Positions 1 through 8,050 are shown, counted from the first letter of the stretch. The stretch: 10,220 bases of DNA from Euperipatoides rowelli (GCA_003024985.2 PXIH01S0009422.1), one strand, 5' to 3'. A program made the numbers and translations. The notes: generated from the sequence alone by a model not told the origin.

Positions 1-872
1 AGTAAACTATTATTTTTTGAATAATAATAGTAGCAGAGTTGGAATTTTACACTGTCGAAAATTGTTACAAATAGCAGATTACTTTATGTTCCATTACCAT
101 ATATTACCTACCTAAGACACGCATTTCTCTACAAAAATAAACATAATTAGTTATTTGAATATGTTGTTTTGTTTTTAAATGACAATATTTGATTTTAACT
201 GTCATGTGTACATTTACTAGCCAATTAAATTTAAATTTAAATATAATTCCTTCAATTAATGTATCGATTTGTTTAATTAACTTCGAGAATGTTATCAATA
301 TGCATGTTTTATAATTGTTTATATAAACCCAATAATTTACACATTTTAAATATTGATAGTCTATTTCAAGAATTGCAGTTAAATTTACCGATAAATCTTT
401 ATTTCATATTTCAATACATTAAACTCTCTCTATATAATATATTCATATTTATTTTAATTCATAACAATATTGATCAATGATTATCTAGGAAATTTCATAA
501 ATTAATAATTATGAAATTATTATTATTGCTATTAACATTGAAACATACCATAATGGGGAAAAAAAGTACCCTGAACAAAGACATTGTTACACCTGGAACC
601 ATAAGATCAAAGAATTACCGACTATTTTGGTTTTGTATCTGCTTTTAAATGTACATTGAAGCATACAAAAAAAAAAATATCGACTATCATTAACAGACTA
701 ATCAACTTCAATTATCTTAGAGTTTTGATCAAAGAAAACTTCCGGTAAATTAGAATTTATTATTTAGGAATTAATTTTAATCATCGAAATAAATTTGACG
801 ATTACTAATTTAGTATAAAACATTTGACAAAACAAAAAATTTGAACGTTTCACTTTTTCTATGTATATTCTA
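1..872. other. AT-rich spacer, no gene seen
   Basis: This stretch is A+T rich with many short homopolymers and TAAATTTAAATTTAAAT-like runs near 225-245. The short open frames on both strands (about 60 codons) are rich in Ile, Phe, Asn, Tyr and Lys, as expected when AT-rich DNA is translated, and show no domain. A minus-strand GTAGGT near 108-113 could pass as a weak splice donor, but nothing coding leads into it. I see only the hairpin listed separately. Confidence 0.6.
491..518. repeat. Perfect 10-bp hairpin, 8-nt loop
   Basis: AATTTCATAA at 491-500 is exactly complementary to TTATGAAATT at 509-518, with an eight-base AT-only loop between. No T-run or gene end suggests a terminator. In DNA this AT-rich such a palindrome can arise by chance or be the remnant of a small inverted-repeat element. 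Confidence 0.6.
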
Positions 873-937
873 TCATCATCTATTTAGGCTATATAAAGCA
901 GAATGTTTGTGTGTGTGTGATCATTTTGAATAGGAAA

Positions 938-1185
938 TTTAGCATACTTCCCGAAATAGCACAAACTTGAAATTTGGAGTGTGGGTAGGTTCCATTGTCT
1001 CAACAATGAAAATCGGGTTTTGGATTTTTTTGGGGGGTGGGGGGGGGGGGATAAATGTCCCAGAACTGTTTAGCATACTTCCCTATATAGCAGAAATTTG
1101 AAATTTGGCATGTGGGTAGGTTTTATAGTGTAGACAATGAAAATAGACTTGGGTATTTTGTGGGGGTGGGGGGATCAAAATGGAG
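938..1185 (+). repeat. 131-bp direct duplication inside Helitron
   Basis: TTTAGCATACTTCCC begins at 938 and again at 1069. Both copies continue with a matching stretch (an ATAGCA block, TTGAAATTTGG, TGTGGGTAGGTT, CAATGAAAAT) and each ends in a G-rich run (1032-1050 and about 1161-1173). The period is 131 bp. The second copy fades into the G-rich right half after about 1185. The duplication is internal to the element, so it probably belongs to the element family rather than to this locus. Confidence 0.75.
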
Positions 1186-1345
1186 GAATGGGGTGGGAGG
1201 TAATGGGGGAATTCGGGTGGGGAACAGAGGGACCGGGGGCAGGGTGGTTCAAAAATGCCTGGGGAATGGGGTGGGGAGGTTCAAAAATTGCTGGGCAACA
1301 TGGGGTATGGGGGGAACGGGTGGGGAGGAACGGAGGGGGAGAGTT
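1032..1345 (+). other. G-rich strand, quadruplex-prone
   Basis: The plus strand has six G, one T and then twelve G at 1032-1050, and between about 1160 and 1345 many runs of three to six G separated by short spacers. This is an abrupt compositional contrast with the AT-rich flanks and stays within the Helitron-like element. Four-run G-quadruplex patterns can be drawn several times. Whether they fold or matter is inference. Confidence 0.6.
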
Positions 1346-1352
1346 AAAAAAG

Positions 1353-1382
1353 ACCTGGGCAACGCCGGTTAAATCTGCTAGT
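1353..1382 (+). other. Helitron 3' end: hairpin plus CTAG/T
   Basis: Bases 1353-1358 can pair with 1365-1370 around the loop GCAACG, with one wobble and one mismatch, so the hairpin is slightly decayed. It is followed by AAATCTG, CTAG and the host T at 1382. In Helitrons this hairpin acts as the signal that ends strand transfer. A related CTGGGCAAC lies upstream at 1291-1299. Confidence 0.65.
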
Positions 1383-1629
1383 ATATTATAATTGATAACT
1401 TATATAATGTTGAAATAATATGTTAATTTTTAAAAAATACAATTAAAATAAAATGGGAAAATTATTTAATTGATTCGTCTTTGTTATACGTTATATTTGT
1501 GGGTTTTTGGGAGTGAGGGGAAATTGACAGAATTTAAGAGACTCGTTTCTATGTAATAATCTTTAATTTTGTGGAAATACACACCAGGGAATTTTTCTAC
1601 TTACAAATTAACAAGAATTAATAAGATGT
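1383..1629. other. AT-rich spacer
   Basis: No reading frame, repeat or RNA signature is visible. A short G-rich patch (about 1499-1521) has no partner elsewhere that I can find. Confidence 0.5.
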
Positions 1630-1735
1630 CCTGACTTGGTGGTCCAGTGGGTAGCGTTACTGGCTACCTACAAGTCGATGTCATAAGCTAGGAATACAAT
1701 AGGTTAAGTTTTACTATTTTTCCCTTAATTTAAAA
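1630..1735 (+). mobile_element. Worn tRNA-derived SINE fragment
   Basis: TGGTCCAGTGGG at 1640-1651 fits the RNA polymerase III A-box pattern of tRNA-derived SINEs, and the following GTAGCGTTACTGGCTACC resembles a tRNA body. About 35 bases later, where the B box should be, lies AAGCTAGGAATAC (1685-1697), which keeps only part of the B-box pattern. Its layout matches the minus-strand copy at 8795-8868, so the two may belong to one family. It is followed by a T/A-rich run that could be a decayed tail. No flanking duplication is obvious. It is presumably silent because the B box is ruined. Confidence 0.45.
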
Positions 1736-1739
1736 AAAT

Positions 1740-2690
1740 ATGGCAAAATGTGGCATTATTTACAGAGGGTGCTGATGATGCACATATGGGTCATTTCTTT
1801 ATGAGATGATAAAAGTTATTGTTTTTCCTAAATTCCTAGAAGGGAACAATTTTTTTTTATTATTATTTTTAATTTATATATTGGTTATATCAGATTTTGT
1901 GAAATTCTCAATATAACATTTATTTATTTTTAAATTAAAAAAGTATTAACTTTATTGTGTTTACACAAGACCCCTTAATAACCTCCCTTTGAAATTATGT
2001 TTCTAGATCATTTTTTTACCCTTACTAGCCTTTCCAAAATTTGACTAAAATATCATCTAGAGGCAATTTTCGAACGTCTTTTAAACATGTGGTTATTTTA
2101 CTTTATAGAAGCACTTGAAATAAATCATGTGCAATATCTGTGTTTGCCATGTCTCATTTGATAGATGAATTGTTATTGGACATTGCAATGCCTTAAAACA
2201 CCATCTGACACTAATACAAGATAAGATACAAAGAAATAGGTCACAGTAAAAATTCAGCTAATAAAATTAGAATAATTGATATGAGGTAGGGATAAAATAA
2301 TTACTTATTGATTTTTTTTATGAATTTATTTGTTGATTGCATCATGCATATTGGGTTATATGAGAGAATTTTGGAGGCAGGGTTGAGGTCTGTTAGCTCC
2401 TCCCACTGCTAAAATAAAAGGGGTTTATATCGTTTGAACATCACATTTACATATAGAGATTACATTTCAATATAATTATTCATAAAAAAGACATTTGTGG
2501 ATAATTAGAGAACAGAATTGATGGGTGGGGAAGCATCTGAATGGACTAGTGTTAAAATATTGATTTTTTTTTTAATATTTAAAAAAAATTTAAGCAATTA
2601 TACAATAATGTTATGGTAGTTTGATGAGTAAAGAATTATAGGAATAATATTTAATTGTTTCAGTGTTTATAGATGAAAATCACATTGTTT
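1740..2690. other. AT-rich spacer, nothing recognised
   Basis: This stretch holds long T and A runs, a slightly GC-richer patch near 2370-2410 with no clear promoter boxes, and no open frame worth reporting. I see no terminal repeats or tRNA-like boxes in it. Confidence 0.5.
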
Positions 2691-3656
2691 TAGAAAAAAC
2701 ACTGTTGCCCTAGAAGGCTAAAATTTTGGTGGATACCTTCATCCAATAAGATTAGAGCATTTAATCACATGACATCATCCACCACTTTCTATTTTTAGTT
2801 TTTTTTCCTATTTGTATTCAAACTGACTGCCATTTAAAGCACAAAGGGAAGCCACCATTATTACATGATAGGGTACAATGATACTGCTTTATGGGATACA
2901 ATGGAAGGTGCTATTTAGTCTCATATTATGTGTGTTTGGTGGAATTTTGCATGTTTGAACCAGTTAAAAGTCAATTTTTAACTGTATATCTAAGAAAGTC
3001 ATGAGAGTGTCATTTTAAAGATTTGATGAAACATATAATAAAGGCATTTGTCTTTTGGTGATGGAATTTTTGGTTTTTCAGGTACATTTTAATCAATTTG
3101 GGGATGCCAAGTCCACAATTTGAATCTTAAGTCATAGAGGGCTCAGGATTATCTTAAACTGAAACTCTGAATGAGAGGATTAATGTAGCAACATTTTTTA
3201 CATCTTTTATACTTTTTAAGTTAGCTTTTATGACCCCAGACCCAAAATCCAAACATTTATCTTAGACCGCCATATTGTAGAATGTGATAGATATGAATAT
3301 TCTTTGCAAAAATATACAAATTTAATTTTTCTTTGACTTTTAGTTCTTGAGTTGTTGCATCTAATATGAATGGCGATAAAAAAATAAAAATAAAATAGAA
3401 ATGGGTGAAGATATGTGGAAAAATGATGCAATCGCATTTGGTGGAGAGAATAGTTACAATTGGGCGGTACTAATGGCTGAAATGAGCCAATATATTCCCT
3501 TTTCCCCCTCAATAAAATTATGTCTAGTTTTTTATGATACATCACAAATGAAGCTGGTATCATAAATTATGGTCTAAGATTTCATAATATGGTACAAAAA
3601 AGCCACTATATTTTAAAGGAAGATGTCATTTTTGGTCAAAAGTAATGCAAGAAAAA
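2691..3656. other. Spacer with worn repeat scraps; tiny ORF
   Basis: Short phrases recur here and in the tandem pair that follows. TTTTGGTGGATAC near 2725 resembles TTTAGTGGATAC near 3744, and ACATGATA/GATACA/GGTACA-type pieces occur near 2863, 3535 and 3590. They look like scattered, diverged copies of one short repeat. A 54-codon open frame runs from ATG at 3401 to TAA at 3563-3565 in a slightly GC-richer patch. Its N-terminal half reads like ordinary protein (MGEDMWKNDAIAFGGENSYN), but there is no recognised domain, splice context or homologue that I can name. I treat it as unproven. Confidence 0.35.
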
Positions 3657-3816
3657 GACCACTTTTAGTGGACACAAAGGAATACATTATATTAAAAATT
3701 ATATGTAGTCATAGATCACATGTTATGACAGAAAGTGACCAAAATTTAGTGGATACAAAGGCAGTTGTTATTTAATAATGGTATAAATAGTCCCTGGTTA
3801 CATGATACAGAACAAA
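3657..3816 (+). repeat. Two tandem copies of an 80-bp repeat
   Basis: GACC at 3657 and at 3737 each starts a unit in which TTTAGTGGAYACAAAGG sits at the same offset, followed by an AT-rich middle and a CATGTTATGACAGA / CATGATACAGA segment. The period is exactly 80. Copies are diverged. A possible partial copy lies just upstream (from about 3600). Confidence 0.6.
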
Positions 3817-4189
3817 GCTATTGCCATTAGCCTCATCACTTACATTTCATATGTTAAATTAATATTAATATCTGTATCTTTATTAATAATACATATTTTT
3901 ATTAGTATATTATGTACACCCAGTGTTACTATGGTCTCATTTTAAAGGGTTAATTTTCAAAAATAGATAGTTTGTACACCTCAGAATCACTTGGATACAC
4001 AGACATAAAATCAGAAAACCAATGTGAGTCTAAATACATTGAACAAATATATGGTTGTACTAGGTGTTGGCATAAAACATCAATTTATTTAATGTCAGAA
4101 CTTTTCTATGCTATTGTAAGTCAAGATCGATGGCCAACATCTAAGGATGACAAGTATGATGTGTGGAACCCAGGGTCTGTGCAAGAAAT
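3817..4189. other. Spacer, no supported gene
   Basis: Open frames of about 70 codons exist on both strands (plus 3972-4193, minus 4095-4307) and overlap each other. Neither shows a domain, a signal sequence or a repeat-derived motif. I see no RNA gene or inverted repeat here. Confidence 0.45.
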
Positions 4190-5300
4190 CTGATGGAATA
4201 TTAAAAAGTATGTTCTGCAGATGTTTATTTATCAAGCTGTAAAACCTGAAAAGAATTCCTAGAAAGTTGTACTTGGATAAGTATGTAGTAAATTTTACAG
4301 ACATCATAATTATGTACTAATTTTGAGGAGGATGGAAAGTCAAGAAGATATGCAAAATGACAAAGGTAAAACCAAATTTAATAATTTTTTTATTTATTTT
4401 TCATTTTCCTGAGTTGCAAAATGCCGATGTAGCACATAGAGGATTATGCTTTGACAATTCAATAGAAGACTATCCAGACACAATGCTTATCGATTTTAAG
4501 CCAGATAAAAAATCAATAAAATATGGGGAAAAGATGTGTGAAAAACATAATTTTTCTTAGATTTTTACCAAAATCTCAAAATATTTCTAAGTAGTTTATT
4601 TTTTGTTCTCTGTATTATTTTTACCGATCTGTAAGATCCAAAGTGGAAATCTTAGAGACTTATACTTGAGATCTTGGTAGAATTGTTATGCAGAGATTTT
4701 AAACCTATCAATTTTTAACTGATAGATTTAAAATTTATAGGTCATTAACTTGCTCAAAATGATGTGGCAAATGGAAAAAAATCAAAAATATTTTTGTGTA
4801 TGGATTTTACTGATCGTCAAATCCTGAACAGGAGGTCCTAAAGACATATATTTTGGTAATTAGGTAGGAACATTGTCAGACATCACACATTCCAATTTTG
4901 AACTAGATCAAGGTTAGTAAGCTGCTCAGAACAATGCAAGAAAATTTTATTTTTAAATATCTCAAAATATTTCTAAGTATTTCTTTTTTCATTGTCTGCT
5001 GGATTTTTACTGATCTGAAAAAGACTGAACATGATGTCATAGAGATTTGTACTCAAATAATTTGGTAGGATACTATAGAGACACATTACCTACCAATTTG
5101 AAACCAGGAATGATGTCATTAACAAGCTTAAAATGATGTGCAAAATGAAAAGAAATGTTTAAAAAAAATTGCACATGGTTTAACAGAAAGTTCTATATGG
5201 TTGTGCTTTGCTAACTTTGTAGGATATTACCCAGACATAATACCTGCAAATTTAAGGGGTGAATGGGAAGACATTAAGATATGCAGAATGAAGTATCAAA
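4190..5300 (+). repeat. Diverged tandem array, ~195-bp unit, ~6 copies
   Basis: The 19-mer CTCAAAATATTTCTAAGTA occurs exactly at 4575-4593 and 4961-4979, 386 bp apart, with a weaker version halfway (about 4781). The unit carries, in order, a TTTTTACTGATCT block (about 4617, 4805, 5004), an AGAGAYTTRTACT block, a GGTAGGA / YACCAATTT block, and a closing CTCAAAATGATGTGCAAAATGRAAA block (about 4752, 4925, 5126). Approximate units are 4190-4365, 4366-4574, 4575-4780, 4781-4960, 4961-5157 and 5158-5300. Unit 3 has an insertion with a CTATCA...TGATAG hairpin (4706-4726). Units 2 and 6 happen to be open in the same frame and give related peptides, while units 1, 3, 4 and 5 have stops. It is best read as an old satellite-like amplification. 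The right edge runs straight into the polymerase relic. Confidence 0.7.
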
Positions 5301-5992
5301 AACTTGAATTCCTACATGTATTTTAATGGCTAATGGCAGGTAAGTTCTACACACTAACCATCAATATCCTTAGATATGCCCTTGTCTCATGAAATTAATG
5401 ACACCTCTTGTGTTACATGTTAAAGTACAGTTGGGTTGAATTTGAACTTTTGAAAGGTTTTGACAGGGTCATGATTGTGGCACATGGGATACATGACGGC
5501 ATAACCCAAGTCTCTCACAAGTATGAAAAATCTAATTAACCTTATATTGATAAGTATGACTCCAATTAGGATGCATCATACTTAATGTGTATTGATGTTA
5601 ATAATTTATACAGCTGGTTGATGAGTCAACCATTCCCTGGAATGAATTTACATGGTTAAGTGATCATGAAATTGTAAGTTTGAATATTGGAACTCACCCT
5701 CTGAATGCATTTACTGTGTAAATTTGGAGGTGGATTTAGATTAACCTCATAGTCTGCATTATATCCACAATGAGATCTCATTAGCTCCCCATAGTGAGCT
5801 AGTAAATGTAAAATAGTACCACCACATCTTGGTAAGGACTTTAAACCTTCAAAATGTAAAAGGTTTCTCATAATGTTGTATTCTAAAAGGAATTATTTGG
5901 TTCATTATCAAACCCTACAACTTTATTTGAAATTTGGGCTGATGCTATGTATTCACAGGGACTTCCGTCCTCAAAAGTTGGAGCCTTTAATC
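5300..5992 (+). pseudogene. Decayed family-B DNA polymerase (Polinton-type)
   Basis: An intact relative would be a DNA-templated, probably protein-primed replicative polymerase (the DNA_pol_B_2 group used by Polintons/Mavericks, adintoviruses and linear plasmids). Blocks of the family appear in the right order. The first is 5417-5638 in one frame: VEFELL (5435-5452), GITQVSHKY (5498-5524), then motif A as DVNNLYSW (5594-5617, putative metal-binding Asp at 5594-5596). This block has in-frame stops TAA 5537 and TAG 5567. A frameshift near 5638 leads to WNEFTWLSDHEI (5638-5673). A third frame from about 5709 gives NLEVDLD, a stop at 5742, and PHSLH. The first frame returns at 5873-5992 with YLVHYQTLQLYLKFGL (5894-5941). 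Bases 5300-5410 hold a fainter continuation of the exonuclease-to-palm side. The later catalytic block (YxDTD type) is absent. No terminal repeats or neighbouring Polinton genes are visible, so a plasmid or viral origin cannot be excluded. It cannot encode a working enzyme. Confidence 0.8.
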
Positions 5993-6290
5993 TTATCCCC
6001 ACTAGTTTCTCATCTAAAATCCCCCATATCTCTATCCTTAACTCTTTTTTTAAAAGAACCATTTTTAATTACTTTTTAAAGAATCATGCATTTAAATTCT
6101 TTTTAAAGAAACTGGTTTTAAAATGATGTTTTTTAAAGTTTATTTAAGAATAATGGGATTTAAAATTTTATATAAATTTAAATTATGTATGAAAATTCAT
6201 TATTTGTTTTTAAATCATAAGATGAGATTCATTTGAAAACTATTTCCTAAAATTATAGTAATTTCATTATCAGGCAGCCGTGGTTTTAAA
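5993..6290. other. Low-complexity AT-rich spacer
   Basis: The open frame from the polymerase block continues to 6079 but no longer resembles the polymerase, so the relic probably ends near 5992. Thereafter the DNA is dominated by T/A runs, including the short repeat listed separately. Confidence 0.5.
6044..6140 (+). repeat. Short TTTTTAAAGAA repeat, ~27-30 bp period
   Basis: TTTTTAAAGAA or a near match occurs at about 6046, 6073, 6100 and 6130, separated by AT-rich fillers. The core contains TTTAAA and is partly self-complementary. It is a minor degenerate microrepeat with no visible function. Confidence 0.5.
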
Positions 6291-6555
6291 ATACCCATTT
6301 ATTGGTCTGATCAGCAGTCCAACAGAAATACCTAATTTATTAAGTTTTTTAACTTTATTTACCCTGCCTAACGGCTAAGGAAAGTAAACTACAATATACA
6401 TATATACAAATTATTACAGGCAGTCAAAGCAGGATACAACAGTGATGAAAGGAATCCGAGTTCCAGTTCAAGGGTCAGCAATTAATATTCTTAACTATAT
6501 AACTTCAAAATGAAATGTCCTAATTTAATTGTAACTGGATGAATAGAACCCTACT

Positions 6556-6690
6556 ATCCCAGTCTTTCAGAAAGAAAGACATTTGGGATTTTGGGTCGGA
6601 CAGTACGAGCGTTGAACCTGGCTTGTGCTGACACCAATATGCTTAAGGCAGCCCAGCTCATACCAATAAGCCACCGCCACTTGGCATTTT
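6556..6690 (-). mobile_element. tRNA-derived SINE, copy 1 (head and hairpin)
   Basis: Read on the minus strand, the element starts near 6690 with TGCCAAGTGGCGGTGG, then an A-box-like TGGCTTATTGG (6663-6673) and, about 45 bases on, a B-box GGTTCAACGCT (6608-6618). These are the internal RNA polymerase III promoter elements of a tRNA-derived SINE. Downstream comes a hairpin (plus-strand 6562-6581) identical over 20 nt to the one in the copy at 8298-8438. Outside the boxes and hairpin the two copies are clearly diverged. A 3' part may continue to about 6291, where the minus strand has AATAAATGGGTAT and then a T/A-rich run. No target-site duplication is recognised. Open frames across it are incidental. 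Confidence 0.65.
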
Positions 6691-7744
6691 ATCCCAATTT
6701 TATGCAATTTCATTCCATCCTTCACCAGAAGATATTATTTTTGTTATACTTGAATTCAACCTCTTTATCAATAACTTTCTGTTTTACCCCATATTCAATT
6801 TCTTACAGGAGTGCCTCAAAACTTGGAAAAGGGTGACCATTTCAATCAAAACTATCTTTTTAAATTGGATGATATAATAGACTACTGTACTAAAACTATA
6901 GGATTACTATTTTTTTTTACTCTGGAAGTCACCATAGAATTTAAGTGTCATTTTAATTACACAAAATCTCTATTCTCATTACATTATTCTTTTTAAAATG
7001 CAAGACAAATAAAATATCTAAACAAAAATGCAATGCTTTTAGCTACGCTTCATCAGTCTAATCTCTGTAGATAAACAATGGAAAAACTGTATTTAGTAAC
7101 TGTAATTAAAAAATACCATCACCCACCCATTAAAACTTTAGATGATAAAATGTCACTGATATTGAACTGTACTTTACCCTATTATGAAAAATGCAACTAT
7201 ACAATCAAGTCTTGATGTGTTCTTTGACATTGAATAAAAAAGAGGAACTGGAAGCAATCCCACTTCAACTATATATTAAACTTTACACTGACCCTTATAA
7301 GAAATCATTTGATGGAAAACAAATCCTTCTATAATCTTTAGGTGACTTGTTAAAAAAGTATTCATCAAAATGAAAGTGAAACATCATCCTAGTAGACTGA
7401 AATAATTTACAGAATCTTTGATAAAATTGAATATACCAAACTTTATTTAAGTCTACCATTGACGATCTAAATTAAGAACTGGTGCTCTACATAAACATTC
7501 TTGGAATGTTTCATATTAAATTTTTATTGTATTAAAATTTGCTGCATTAAATTTTTTTATAAATAAATTTATTCGTAAGTATATAAGGTGGATATAATAA
7601 TAATTTTTAATACAATAAATTACAACAATAATAAAATATTCCTTTCTTGATCATACAAACTGTACAAACTGCAGGTGGATAATTTTTCCCTGATAATAAA
7701 TGATGCAAAAAAACTATATCTAAGTTGTACACATTTTATCATGG
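6691..7744. other. AT-rich spacer
   Basis: No domain-bearing reading frame is seen. A 61-codon frame at 6811-6996 (plus) has ordinary composition but no recognisable motif. A direct repeat of TACAAACTG (7654-7671) and the inverted repeat listed next are the only structures found. Confidence 0.45.
7523..7619. repeat. 15-bp inverted repeat, 67-bp spacer
   Basis: TTTATTGTATTAAAA at 7523-7537 is exactly complementary to TTTTAATACAATAAA at 7605-7619. It could be a very small decayed MITE or chance pairing in AT-rich sequence. No flanking duplication is evident. Confidence 0.4.
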
Positions 7745-7825
7745 AAGGAGGTTTTCAAGGCTGGCCTAGGCGCTGGAGTGCCGAAAGAACCAACTTGTCC
7801 GCTTGAGTCAGCCCACAGGCCTAAA
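7745..7825 (-). mobile_element. Worn tRNA-type SINE head, copy 3
   Basis: This is a GC-richer island in AT-rich DNA. On the minus strand the order and spacing follow the SINE at 8298-8438: a GTGGGCTGACTC block where that copy has GAGGGTTGAGCT, then GTTGGTTCTT where it has CTTGTTCTT, then CTTGAAAACC at the B-box place. Both promoter boxes have several mismatches, so it is inactive if real. The centre carries the palindrome GCCTAGGC (7764-7771). The 20-nt hairpin of the other copies is missing. Confidence 0.35.
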
Positions 7826-7913
7826 GTTGTTATTTTTTTTTTAAATCTTGTCTTTTGACTTTTTTCTAATCTGACACTTTTACAAGAAACAAAAAAAAAA
7901 AATAGAGGTTAAT

Positions 7914-8033
7914 TTTTATATTTTTACATGATACAAGAGTACACCAATATTTTTTTTTATTTTTACATAAAATGTAAGCACACAAATATTTTTTTTCTTT
8001 TACATTTCAAAGATCACATTTTAATTTTTTTTG
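7914..8033 (+). repeat. Degenerate ~40-46-bp repeat, left block
   Basis: Units made of a T-rich run, a TTTTACA-type stretch and a core like AAGAGTACACCAATATTT recur here (about 7914-7958, 7959-7997, 7998-8033). The same core (AAAGGTACACATTAT, ATAAGTACACATAC) recurs at 8436-8564, on the other side of the SINE at 8298-8438. The copies are very diverged, and the period is approximate. Confidence 0.4.
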
Positions 8034-8050
8034 GCTTATCGCCAATATTC

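Larger units (their letters stand above)
873..1381 (+). mobile_element. Non-autonomous Helitron-like element
   Basis: A roughly 510-bp element with no coding capacity. The right end shows Helitron hallmarks: an imperfect hairpin around a CTGGGCAACGCCGG core (1355-1368), then about ten bases and CTAG at 1378-1381, followed by T, the expected host base after insertion between A and T. The left end lies in ATCATCATC, so TC at 873, 876 or 879 could be the true start, each preceded by A. Just inside is a TATATAAAG stretch and a (GT)n run (907-918), common near 5' ends of animal Helitron-like elements. There are no terminal inverted repeats or target-site duplications, as expected for rolling-circle transposition. 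Inside lie a 131-bp duplication and a G-rich half. Open frames within it (about 1112-1391) are Gly/Trp-rich translations of G tracts, not proteins. Host helicase/Rep would have to come from elsewhere. The family assignment is established knowledge; the exact left boundary is inference. Confidence 0.65.

Noticed and set aside
104-480. Two frames of about 63 codons on opposite strands
   Set aside because: Residue content (Ile, Phe, Lys, Asn, Tyr) is what AT-rich DNA yields; no other support.
1112-1391. Two overlapping Gly/Trp-rich plus-strand frames
   Set aside because: They translate the G tracts of the Helitron-like element; composition is repeat-driven and no domain is present.
3228-3563. 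111-codon minus-strand frame, the longest in the window
   Set aside because: Low-complexity Phe/Tyr-rich middle, no domain, no conserved motif, and it overlaps an equally plausible plus-strand frame. Length alone is not convincing in this composition.
3972-4307. Overlapping plus and minus frames of about 70 codons
   Set aside because: No recognised motif, no splice or promoter context, and they exclude each other as coding.
4190-5300. Possible CRISPR array from regularly spaced repeats
   Set aside because: The repeats are long, diverged, contiguous units with no short constant repeat and unique spacers, in a eukaryotic context.
5337-5345. Perfect plus-strand splice-donor consensus CAG/GTAAGT
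   Set aside because: It falls inside the polymerase relic and all three frames leading into it carry stops, so there is no exon to support it.
5656-5882. Minus-strand frame with an acceptor-like and a donor-like site (exon 5698-5882) and a faintly ankyrin-like TILHLLAHYG stretch
   Set aside because: It lies exactly opposite the plus-strand polymerase relic, whose blocks explain the sequence better. An antisense frame of old coding DNA is expected to look protein-like.
6591-6996. Two plus-strand frames of 61-81 codons
   Set aside because: The first runs antisense through a SINE head; the second has no domain and sits in AT-rich spacer.
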